A DNA stretch of 64,000 bases, taken from Deltaproteobacteria bacterium. Lineage in GTDB: Bacteria > Myxococcota_A > JAADFL01. A program made the position numbers and the translations under genes. Under the pieces are notes generated by a model, which saw only the letters and a list, made by a program, of their open reading frames with translations, did not search any database and was not told where the DNA came from. Below, one piece after another: positions 16,138-23,678 of this stretch (its first letter is position 1; the number at the start of each line of letters is the position of its first letter). The stretch covers positions 3,778 through 67,777 of the forward strand of contig JAADFL010000018.1 in NCBI GenBank assembly GCA_013152945.1. Reading direction: 5' to 3'.

Positions 16138-17562
16138 TCAAAACGAATACCGCACGGTAAATGCAAAGATATCCACACTCGCCTTGTACGTCCCGTTGCC
16201 GATAACATCCGCCAAGTCGGGGTCATTCGGCCTAATGGGATTTATTTGCTTCAACCGGCTGCCGGTTATTTTCCTATCCGGGAAAAAAACATGTAAATAC
16301 CCGATGTCCAGGAACAGTGGAAGCCACGGGCTTGAAAGCGTTGCTCCCAGCGCCAAACCATACTTGTCGTTATCATAGACTGCAACCGAGGCAGTCTCGT
16401 CAGGCACGGCGGAACTTTCATAATAGGCGCCGGCACTTAGGGAAAGCCACTTGCCGAGCACATCGTACGTGCCGCCCAACCTCAAGCTCCAGGCATTCTT
16501 CCAGTGCTTCGGCACAGTAACATCCTGGACATCGAATTCATCAATTACCTTTACTCCTGTTACTGTAATTCCCTGCACCTTGACTGAAACATCTTTTTGC
16601 GAATCCCATTTCTCGAAGGCAAAATCAAGTTCCAAGTCCCAAGCAGGATCGAGTGTCAACCTGGCCCCTGTCCTGAAAACGAGAGGGGTGTGCAGGATCA
16701 TGTGAGATTTGGAGCCATTGTCCTCCACTTTTGCATCTCCGAACAGGTAGGCATCGTTTCCTTCCTTGTATCTGGGCAACTGCACCTTGAACCGTGTAGG
16801 TGCATTTACTGTCATGGGAGGCCGAAGCGCTGCTCCAAGCTGTAACCAAGGCAAGGGCATAACCTTGACCCCAAGAAGAACGTCCACGTTTTTCCACTCC
16901 CTGGCGTCGACTTGTACGGTAATGTCGTTGTACAGGTATTCCCTCGGGCCTGTATTTTCTATACCGGTGTACGTGGTGAGCTTTTGGCTCTGCCTGAACC
17001 GGATGTCCACGAATTGCAGGCCCAAGCCTACCTGTAGCCAAGAAAGCGGCCTGTACGCGGCAGACAACTGGTAAACCGCTTCCCAAAGGTCCAGCCAAAT
17101 GAGGGAATATCTTTGCGGACCGGTCGAGTCGTATCCATAGTCTCCGGCATAGGAGCCATAGGCTGAAAAAGACAGGAAAAAGCCATCCAGCCCGAATGAA
17201 GAACCCAGGAAAAGACTTGGAATCCATTGGACAGGAGCAAGATTGCGTGCTGTCGGATATCCCCCGGGATGTATCAAATCAGCAGCCCTTTTGAAATCTA
17301 CTTGATTCCATATGAAACCGTTGTCCATGCACAGGTGGGTGCCTGCAAGGCCTGCAAGTCCGGCCGGATTATAGTATGCCTGCTGCAAGTCGGGCGGACC
17401 CGCTGCAAAAGCTCCCCCCCTGGCCATGGCCCTTGCTCCGCGGTCCGGTATCACTCCTCCTGCTGCATGCGTTTCCAGAGGCAACATTAAAAACAACAGG
17501 CCTGTGACAAGCATGATTCTCTTGTCTGAATCAAACACGTGTTCCGTTATAAGCCATCTCAT
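16138..17562 (-). CDS. OmpP1/FadL/TodX-family outer-membrane barrel
   Basis: About 474 residues from the ATG at 17562 (MRWLITEHV); a second in-frame ATG at 17514 would also give a signal peptide (MLVTGLLFLMLPLETHA), and neither has a strong ribosome site. The mature chain opens with the family hallmark GGVIPDRGARAMARGGAFAA and the NPA turn (AYYNPAGLAGL). This N-terminal plug-like segment is followed by alternating beta-strands, ending in Phe (FTVRYSF), as expected for Bam-inserted outer-membrane proteins. FadL relatives pass long-chain fatty acids or other hydrophobic compounds across the outer membrane. The substrate here is unknown. A PDZ lipoprotein gene is divergent from it. Confidence 0.85.
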   Translation of the reverse strand: MRWLITEHVFDSDKRIMLVTGLLFLMLPLETHAAGGVIPDRGARAMARGGAFAAGPPDLQQAYYNPAGLAGLAGTHLCMDNGFIWNQVDFKRAADLIHPGGYPTARNLAPVQWIPSLFLGSSFGLDGFFLSFSAYGSYAGDYGYDSTGPQRYSLIWLDLWEAVYQLSAAYRPLSWLQVGLGLQFVDIRFRQSQKLTTYTGIENTGPREYLYNDITVQVDAREWKNVDVLLGVKVMPLPWLQLGAALRPPMTVNAPTRFKVQLPRYKEGNDAYLFGDAKVEDNGSKSHMILHTPLVFRTGARLTLDPAWDLELDFAFEKWDSQKDVSVKVQGITVTGVKVIDEFDVQDVTVPKHWKNAWSLRLGGTYDVLGKWLSLSAGAYYESSAVPDETASVAVYDNDKYGLALGATLSSPWLPLFLDIGYLHVFFPDRKITGSRLKQINPIRPNDPDLADVIGNGTYKASVDIFAFTVRYSF

Positions 17563-17629
17563 AGTACATAGTGTATTTGCAGCAGCACTGGTTTGTAAAT
17601 ATAAGCTTGTTCCGTCTTTTTTACGGGAA

Positions 17630-17657
17630 TTGAAAAAGAACAGCGGAATCATATATC
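17630..17657 (+). promoter_or_regulatory. Candidate sigma-70 promoter for the PDZ lipoprotein gene
   Basis: TTGAAA (17630-17635) and TATATC (17652-17657) with a 16-bp spacer, about 75 bp before the start codon at 17732. The 169-bp divergent region holds no other clear promoter on this strand. Confidence 0.4.
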
Positions 17658-17731
17658 CTGCCCATGTCCCATAAGAGTAGATGGGATAGGTGAGAAGTAT
17701 TATTGTCTCGAACCATGTTGTGGAGTGTAGT

Positions 17732-18766
17732 ATGAATAAATTCATCGTGTTACTTGCCGTCCTTGCCGCCGGTTGTGGAGCCGGAGGATACAAGGCGGAT
17801 ATCGTCACACCACCGGCAAATCTCGGAAACCTCGACGCTGTAGTCGTGTACCCATTCACATTCAGGTACAAGTACGATGCATACGAGTCATACGAAAAAG
17901 TGCAGGACGAAATTTCACTCCTGGTTGATTGGGGTAAGGCACTGGTATTCGGCCCGGATGATTTCACGATTTTCGGAAACAAACTCAAAAGCCTGGATCC
18001 TTATGCCACTACAAACTTGTTGCCAAAAATGAAAAACAATGATCTCGACTTGAATTCAGTGGTCGCGTTTCGGGGATGGTCCGAAGAGCATGTGCAGGCT
18101 ACCCAAAAAAGGGCATTCACTTCCACTGGTAAAAAAGCAGGAGCTGTTGTTCATAGAAAGAGGATTCTCGTATGCCACCTCGAAGTAATATATCCTGCGA
18201 CCAGAAGGCTGCTGTTCGAAATAATGGGAACAATTGTACAGAATCCATATGCAGATCCGGTGGAATGGGATGAAACACCCGGCTTGACCAGGATGCACAG
18301 GAACATGGTCAAATCCGCCATGAAAAGACTCGGTGATTATTTCACTTTTCCCGGATCCATGCCGGATCCGGGCATTGACTATCTTGTAAATTACAAGTCC
18401 CTTTTCACGTATACAGTCGAAGGCAAAAAAACGTTGAAGGAAATCTTGAAGGAAAAAGACATGCTTGATCGTGAGGCAGAGATTCAGGTCAGGTACAGGT
18501 ACTTCTACCCTGAATTGAAATACAAGGAGATTACCTTTTTTCAAAAGAACCCGGCTGGATTGCTGATCAAAAAAATCCATAACAAGGCCCTGACCGGGGT
18601 CGGGCTTCAGCCCGGCGACCTATTGCTCTCGTGGTGTGGTATCAACCTTACCGGACCGCACCGCCTGGTCAGAGCGATTGTCAAGTCTTCAAAAAGCAGG
18701 ACATGCAGAATTGATGCTTTGAGAAATGGTAAGAATGTCAGTTTCGATTTGAGAGCCAAAAACTAA
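17732..18766 (+). CDS. Lipoprotein with C-terminal PDZ domain
   Basis: A protein of 344 residues starting at 17732 (MNKFIVLLAVLAAGC, lipobox LAAGC, Cys15); a GGAG element lies upstream and the frame before this ATG has no signal character. The middle is unfamiliar, with conserved-looking YPFTFRYKYDAYESYEK and DFTIFGNKLKSLDPYA. Residues about 270-340 form a PDZ-like fold: GLLIKKIHNKALTGVG, LQPGDLLLSWCGINLTG, and RIDALRNGKNVSFDL. PDZ domains on lipoproteins usually bind C-termini of exported proteins. There is no protease domain, so it is more likely an adaptor or assembly factor. It lies next to the FadL-type barrel gene. Confidence 0.75.
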   Translation: MNKFIVLLAVLAAGCGAGGYKADIVTPPANLGNLDAVVVYPFTFRYKYDAYESYEKVQDEISLLVDWGKALVFGPDDFTIFGNKLKSLDPYATTNLLPKMKNNDLDLNSVVAFRGWSEEHVQATQKRAFTSTGKKAGAVVHRKRILVCHLEVIYPATRRLLFEIMGTIVQNPYADPVEWDETPGLTRMHRNMVKSAMKRLGDYFTFPGSMPDPGIDYLVNYKSLFTYTVEGKKTLKEILKEKDMLDREAEIQVRYRYFYPELKYKEITFFQKNPAGLLIKKIHNKALTGVGLQPGDLLLSWCGINLTGPHRLVRAIVKSSKSRTCRIDALRNGKNVSFDLRAKN

Positions 18767-18860
18767 ATTTTGGGTTCGAAAATCAATCCAACCCGGTTAT
18801 CCTGTCCCTGGGGAAAAAACATTCGGGTGTCATTCCGGGAAAGTGTATGCTCTGATTTTA

Positions 18861-20363
18861 TTATCTTTTAAGCCCCCACAAGCTCTTTTTGCGTTCAATG
18901 CCATCTCCTTTCTTGGACCTCATATCCGCCAGCCTCACCTCTGAAGCTATTTCCGGATCATTGGGGCTTAATTCATAGGCTCGCTTGAACCAAGCCGCTG
19001 CCTCGTTCTTTCTTCCATCCATTTTCAAGAGCCTGCCAACGAACTTGTACGTGTCGGGGAATCCTTTATCAAGCTCCAAGGCCTTGTCCAGGAGTTCCAT
19101 TGCCTCTGCCATTGCCGCAACCCTCTTTGTGGCCCGGCCTTGGGCCCAGGTACACCATGCCAGTCTGGCAAACCTCTTGGCACTCGGTTCCACGGCGGAT
19201 GCAGCCTTGAATTTCAAGGCCGCCGTATTCCAATCCCTACGTTTGAACGCGACATCTCCCTCTGCTTCGAGAAACAAGGCTCTCTCAGCCTTGCTTCTTT
19301 CAACTTGCTTGGAATCGCTCTTTCCTTCGCTTAACTGTCTTATATATTCCCGCCTCTTTTCATGGTCCGACAGGATTTCTTTTGCCTGCGTAATGGCAAC
19401 AAATACTTTCCTGGCCTGCTCCAGGACCATTTTTGGAGCAAAAGTTGAAAGCCTGTCCGGATGGAAGTCCTTGGCCAGTTTGAAAAATGCAGCAGATATT
19501 TCCTTGTCTCCTGCACTTTCATCCAAATCGAGAATTTTGAACAAGTCGCCCTCATGTGCGGCTTTAAGCTTTTCATTTATCCTGCTTCTCAACTCATCCA
19601 GTTCGTCGAAATGCGGATGCACACGCTCTTTTTGTTCAGCAACGGCCCCGGCTTGCCTTCCCCGTGCTTTGACAAGCTTTCCGCACATTATCAGGCCCAT
19701 CATCAGGGTACAAACCTGGAACCTTGACAGTTTTACCTTGCTCAAGGCTTCCTCCAGGGCCAAAGATTTTTCGAAAATCGACAGGATTCGGTTCTCATCA
19801 TGATCCAAACCTTGCACCGGCGGATTGAAATCATCGGCAAACCTGTAAGGAACCTTGAGCCACGGCTCAATTATCCGGTCCACTTCCTGCTCGGCCATGC
19901 ACTCCCGTATGCCGTTTACGATCAGGACAGTAGGATCGACCGGGAAGGAATCCGGGCATACCTCGCCGTTCAGGAATTCCACTTCACAGCTCTTTAGTTT
20001 GGTCAACCTGGCCAATTTTCGTCTTTGCTGAACAACAAGGCCCTTTTCCAATGTTTGCGAATCCAGTGCGCCCATTTCCAGGAGGACCTCGCCCTGTCTT
20101 TTGCCGGTGCTTGCCATGACCTGCAGTGAACGATTGTATGCCGAGTCATCGATGGCGCCCAAGGTCAGGAGCACTCTACCCAGGGTGTCCAACGGCTTGG
20201 AGAAGCGAACCATTACCGGTGTACCATGCCGCAGGTACACGGCACTTTCCTCGCCTCGATTTCTCACGACCACCTTGCCGGTAGCCTTCTTTGAATAAAG
20301 CCGGGCAAGAGCCACCGCAAAATAGCCTTTATCGAACCGGATTTCCTGATTTGTAGGTATCAT
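18861..20363 (-). CDS. PATAN (DUF4388) - J-domain - TPR protein
   Basis: The open frame is much longer (to 21209), but its upstream part is antisense to the rhomboid gene. The ATG at 20363 (MIPTNQEIRFDKGYF) has an AGGGGGA site before it. The product is 500 residues. Residues 1-150 match the PATAN/DUF4388 pattern of signalling proteins in this lineage (TGKVVVRNRGEESAVYLRHG, LLTLGAIDDSAYNRSL, GEVLLEMGALDSQTLEKGL). Residues about 305-375 are a J-domain with an intact HPD (LAKDFHPDRLSTFAP), so it should stimulate an Hsp70. Residues 390-490 are TPR-like helices (AERALFLEAEGDVAFKRRDW, NEAAAWFKRAYELSPNDPEI). It is probably a cytosolic co-chaperone or sensory adaptor. The DnaK gene 6 kb away is a possible partner. 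Confidence 0.83.
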   Translation of the reverse strand: MIPTNQEIRFDKGYFAVALARLYSKKATGKVVVRNRGEESAVYLRHGTPVMVRFSKPLDTLGRVLLTLGAIDDSAYNRSLQVMASTGKRQGEVLLEMGALDSQTLEKGLVVQQRRKLARLTKLKSCEVEFLNGEVCPDSFPVDPTVLIVNGIRECMAEQEVDRIIEPWLKVPYRFADDFNPPVQGLDHDENRILSIFEKSLALEEALSKVKLSRFQVCTLMMGLIMCGKLVKARGRQAGAVAEQKERVHPHFDELDELRSRINEKLKAAHEGDLFKILDLDESAGDKEISAAFFKLAKDFHPDRLSTFAPKMVLEQARKVFVAITQAKEILSDHEKRREYIRQLSEGKSDSKQVERSKAERALFLEAEGDVAFKRRDWNTAALKFKAASAVEPSAKRFARLAWCTWAQGRATKRVAAMAEAMELLDKALELDKGFPDTYKFVGRLLKMDGRKNEAAAWFKRAYELSPNDPEIASEVRLADMRSKKGDGIERKKSLWGLKR

Positions 20364-20506
20364 CACAAGTCCCCCTGGATCCAACGGTTTTTTTTTAACT
20401 CCCTCGTGTGTATTTTTACGTTTAGCACCAAAACAAGCAAATATCAAGCTATTGTAAAAAACCGAAAAACTTTTTGGTTCGGTTACCACACGAAACACAT
20501 TTTGAT

Positions 20507-20535
20507 TTGACCAAACCTGCCTCGGCCTGGATAAT
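20507..20535 (+). promoter_or_regulatory. Candidate sigma-70 promoter for the rhomboid gene
   Basis: TTGACC (20507-20512), a 17-bp spacer and GATAAT (20530-20535). The start codon is at 20556, with GAGGAG at 20545-20550, giving a very short leader. Confidence 0.55.
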
Positions 20536-20555
20536 GCCCTGAAAGAGGAGAACCG

Positions 20556-21683
20556 ATGGGCCCCAGAATCTGCCCCAAATGCGGACATCCATTGACACCG
20601 GTTCACTACGCAGGAGTAAGGGCCGATCACTGTACATTTTGCAAGGGTATCTGGCTGGACAAGGGAGAGCTTGCCAGAATAGAAGGCACACCAACAGACC
20701 TCCCGGACAGGTTGGCCGGTGATATCGAGGAAGTTCACAGGACCGGGCACGTATGCCCTTCCTGTGGAGGCCGGCTTGTAGAACGTGAGTTCGTACCGGG
20801 CACGGGCTTGTGGATAGACCAATGCAAACAATGCGGAGGATTGTGGTTCGATTCCGGCGAATTGATGCAGGCCAGGTCGATTCGCAAGAGGATTAGGAGG
20901 CCCGTATCCAGGGCCGAGGCATCCCGTATCGATGCACTCAGAAACGAATGGCAGCGCCAATCCGGAAGTTCCGGGACCGGTTGGCGGCGGCGACAACAAC
21001 CCCATGATCCGAACCGTGGAGCCAGGCTCTACCTGTTTCAGCTCTTGACCGGCCTGCCTGTCGAGGTGGACAACCCTGTAAGTCATTTTCCGTACATGAC
21101 CATAGCCCTGGTTGCAATCAATGCCCTGGTGTTCTTCTATACTCTGGCCTTCCCAGGTTTTGCCGATGCCTGTGCCTTGGTTCCTGCAGAGATCTTTCGC
21201 GGAGAGCATTTTTATACATTACTGACCAGCATGTTTATCCATGGAGGAATAGTGCACATCCTTGGGAACATGTACTTTTTATGGATATTCGGGGACAATG
21301 TGGAAGATGTGCTCGGACCCTTGAGGTACCTGCTATTCTACATTGTCTGTGGAATAGCGGCAGGACTCTCCCATACCCTGGTTGCCGGTCCGAGCGAAAT
21401 TCCGCTGGTCGGCGCAAGCGGAGCCATTGCCGGCGTTATGGGCGCCTACATGTTCCTGTTCAGAGACAAGCTCTTCTATATCGTGTTCTTTTTCATACAG
21501 TTCAAGATCCCTGCCCCTGTTTATCTCCTCTTCTGGGTCGGATGGCAGCTTCTGTATGCAACCATGTCAGGCGCCGGCGCAGGAGGAGTTGCCTGGTGGG
21601 CTCACATAGGCGGCTTTACTATCGGCGCTATCTTGACCTATTCGTTGAAGTTCAGGAAAAGATTGTCAGAATCAGGAACCTGA
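20556..21683 (+). CDS. Rhomboid intramembrane protease with twin zinc-ribbon N-terminus
   Basis: A protein of 375 residues. Two TFIIB-type zinc ribbons come first: CPKCG...HCTFCKGIWLDKGEL (about 6-50) and CPSCGG...QCKQCGGLWFDSGEL (about 66-107). After a basic linker, a rhomboid domain begins near 170: SMFIHGGIVHILGNMYFLWI (the HxxxN part), the catalytic Ser288 in GASGAIAGVMG, and the catalytic His350 in WAHIGGF. Rhomboids cut transmembrane helices of client proteins in the inner membrane. Zinc-ribbon rhomboids occur in several phyla, and the ribbons probably choose or regulate clients from the cytosolic side. A good promoter and GAGGAG support the start. It is divergent from the PATAN-J-TPR gene. 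Confidence 0.9.
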   Translation: MGPRICPKCGHPLTPVHYAGVRADHCTFCKGIWLDKGELARIEGTPTDLPDRLAGDIEEVHRTGHVCPSCGGRLVEREFVPGTGLWIDQCKQCGGLWFDSGELMQARSIRKRIRRPVSRAEASRIDALRNEWQRQSGSSGTGWRRRQQPHDPNRGARLYLFQLLTGLPVEVDNPVSHFPYMTIALVAINALVFFYTLAFPGFADACALVPAEIFRGEHFYTLLTSMFIHGGIVHILGNMYFLWIFGDNVEDVLGPLRYLLFYIVCGIAAGLSHTLVAGPSEIPLVGASGAIAGVMGAYMFLFRDKLFYIVFFFIQFKIPAPVYLLFWVGWQLLYATMSGAGAGGVAWWAHIGGFTIGAILTYSLKFRKRLSESGT

Positions 21684-21688
21684 TTTTT

Positions 21689-21731
21689 CAGAGCCATTGC
21701 CGATAATTTTTCCCGGATCCCTCCGGCTCTG
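21689..21731. terminator. Weak hairpin between rhomboid and thiC
   Basis: CAGAGCC (21689-21695) pairs with GGCTCTG (21725-21731) around an inner CCGGATCCCTCCGG stem-loop, between two convergent genes. There is no T-run after it, so it may only protect 3' ends. Its left arm belongs to a motif, AGAGCCRTTGCC, that recurs after other stop codons in this window. Confidence 0.3.
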
Positions 21732-21748
21732 GAAGTGCCTGGCCGGAT

Positions 21749-23044
21749 TTACTCTTCCCTTATCTTTTTTGCCCTTTCCACAGCCCGGATAGCGCAGAAT
21801 GCACCGCACATGGTGCAGGTCCCCTCGTCTTCCCTGGGCGGATTCGATTCACGGAAGCGCCTGGATTTTTCCGGGTCCAGGGCGGATTTTATCTGTGTTT
21901 CCCAGTCCAAACTCTTTCGGGCGCTTGCCATTGCAAGGTCTCTCTCCCATGCACCTTTCACGCCCTTTGCAAGGTCTCCTGCATGCGCGGCAATCACGCT
22001 GGCAATGACTCCTTCGCGGACATCATACTCATCCGGAAGCTTCAAATGCTCGGCAGGCGTAACATAACACAAGAAATCAGCCCCGGCCCAGGCAGCAAGC
22101 GCTCCGCCTATTGCGCCAGCTATGTGATCCCAGCCTGCAGCCACATCGGTTACAAGCGGCCCCAAAACATAGAAAGGCGCGCCATGGCAAAGTGATTTTT
22201 GTAACCTGATATTCTCCTGCACCTGGTCGAGAGGCACATGTCCCGGGCCCTCGATAATGACCTGTACGCCCGCATCCATTGCGCGGGAAGCCAATTCGCC
22301 AAGGGTTACGAGTTCGGTGATCTGGCTCCTGTCTGTCGCATCTGCAAGACAACCGGGCCTGAAACCATCCCCGAGGGACAGAATGAGATCATGTTTCCTC
22401 GCAATATCCAAAAGCCTGTCAAAATGTGCGAACAAGGGGTTTTCCGCCTTATTGAATTCCATCCACTCGATGGTCAATGCACCACCCCTGGATACTACAT
22501 CCAGGACTCTGCCTTCCCCCTCCATGGCAGCCGCAGCCTTCCGGTTGACACCACAGTGAACCGTCACAAAGTCAACACCCTGCAAGGCATGCTCTTCTAT
22601 TACCTCGAATATCTCGTCGGTCTCGAGTTCGACAAAGGACTTGCGCTTGCCCACGGCCCTTGCACATGCCTCGTAAATCGGAACAGTGCCCATAGGAACA
22701 TGGATGACATCCATGATTGCATGCCTGATGCCTGCGAGATCGCCGCCGGTTGAAAGGTCCATCACGGTATGGGCGCCTGCCTCTATTGCAACCTTTGCCT
22801 TTTGAATTTCAAGGCCCTTGTCCAGCATATCCCTCGATGTCCCTATGTTGGCATTGACCTTTGTTGAGAGCCCTTTTCCTATTGCCAGCGGAATACGATC
22901 CTTTCTGTTCTTGTTTGCGCAAATAACCGCATGCCCTGAAGCTATCTCCCGGCTCAATAAATCTGCTGAAATACCTTCCTGGTGAGCGGCAGCCCTTACT
23001 TCTTCGGTTACCCTGCCTGACCTTGCTGCTTCTATCTGGGTCAT
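21749..23044 (-). CDS. thiC: Phosphomethylpyrimidine synthase (short ThiC form)
   Basis: A radical SAM enzyme that rearranges aminoimidazole ribotide into hydroxymethylpyrimidine phosphate for thiamine. From the ATG at 23044 (TAGGAG eight bases upstream) the chain is 431 residues, the shorter ThiC class without the long N-terminal domain. Family blocks: KVNANIGTSRDM, AGAHTVMDLSTGG, MGTVPIYEA, FVTVHCGVN, SLGDGFRPGC, VIIEGPGHVPLDQ, PFYVLGPLVTDVAAGWDHI, GADFLCYVTPAEHL. The iron-sulfur motif at the C-terminus is C410-TM-C413-GAF-C417. No other thi gene is in the window. I looked for a TPP riboswitch in the leader and saw none of its conserved core. Confidence 0.94.
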   Translation of the reverse strand: MTQIEAARSGRVTEEVRAAAHQEGISADLLSREIASGHAVICANKNRKDRIPLAIGKGLSTKVNANIGTSRDMLDKGLEIQKAKVAIEAGAHTVMDLSTGGDLAGIRHAIMDVIHVPMGTVPIYEACARAVGKRKSFVELETDEIFEVIEEHALQGVDFVTVHCGVNRKAAAAMEGEGRVLDVVSRGGALTIEWMEFNKAENPLFAHFDRLLDIARKHDLILSLGDGFRPGCLADATDRSQITELVTLGELASRAMDAGVQVIIEGPGHVPLDQVQENIRLQKSLCHGAPFYVLGPLVTDVAAGWDHIAGAIGGALAAWAGADFLCYVTPAEHLKLPDEYDVREGVIASVIAAHAGDLAKGVKGAWERDLAMASARKSLDWETQIKSALDPEKSRRFRESNPPREDEGTCTMCGAFCAIRAVERAKKIREE

Positions 23045-23201
23045 GAAAACACTCCTATCCCATCCCCTCCAACGGCATCCAGGGTTAGCAACCGGGACAG
23101 GGATTGTCAACGGCTCTATAAGAGTATGATAACCATTAAAAAAAACAGCGTATATTCTTGCAGATCATTAAAATGAATATGGCTTTGTAACCTGAAAATT
23201 G

Positions 23202-23501
23202 TTATGCAGCCATGCTCTTCAACGCGGACCGGGCCGCCCACCTTATGTCTTCTTCCAGTTTCAAGAATATCAACTCGGCTGGCCCGAGCCTCTTTTCGAA
23301 CCACAGCCATACATTACCGCCGCAGCACCTTGCAGTGAAAGGAAACTCGAACCCCTCTGCCTGAACTACACCTAAAAAAGAGCCGTCCCATGACCTGTCC
23401 AGGCTCACAGATACATGGAAGTCATCGAAGCGGCATTCGGACCGCTGATCGAGCAAAAGACCATAACCTCCCCTTGTCTTGTTTATTTGTCTGTTTTCCA
23501 T
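23202..23501 (-). CDS. Small hypothetical protein
   Basis: A protein of 99 residues from the ATG at 23501 (MENRQINKTRG), which has AGGAGGT six bases upstream, a strong ribosome site. The frame upstream adds 18 residues without support. It is soluble with mixed beta/alpha character, three aromatic-rich stretches (VSVSLDRSWDGSF, GGNVWLWFEKRLG, LEEDIRWAARSAL) and a CC pair in the middle. The opening resembles a PilZ-like small regulator, but I saw no RxxxR/DxSxxG signature, so I do not assign it. It lies 157 bp before thiC on the same strand and is divergent from the WYL regulator. Confidence 0.6.
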   Translation of the reverse strand: MENRQINKTRGGYGLLLDQRSECRFDDFHVSVSLDRSWDGSFLGVVQAEGFEFPFTARCCGGNVWLWFEKRLGPAELIFLKLEEDIRWAARSALKSMAA

Positions 23502-23678
23502 GTCGCACCTCCTGCATTTTTTTTCTAATACATGTATATCAGGGGGGTATGACATTTTAATACTTGCCTGTTAATGTTTATCCGGATCTTGTTGATTTTA
23601 GCCGTCCCTGGGTTATTAAGTATCTCCATACCTATTTTGCAGGCCCCTGAAAAAGGACCTGGGAACCGGGAGGGAACA

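Noticed and set aside
20364-21209. N-terminal extension of the PATAN-J-TPR frame
   Set aside because: It runs antisense through the rhomboid gene, has no ribosome site, and the PATAN domain begins right at the ATG at 20363 with a good site.
23045-23201. Possible TPP riboswitch before thiC
   Set aside because: The conserved CUGAGA and ACCUGA core elements are absent on the minus strand of this 157-bp leader.
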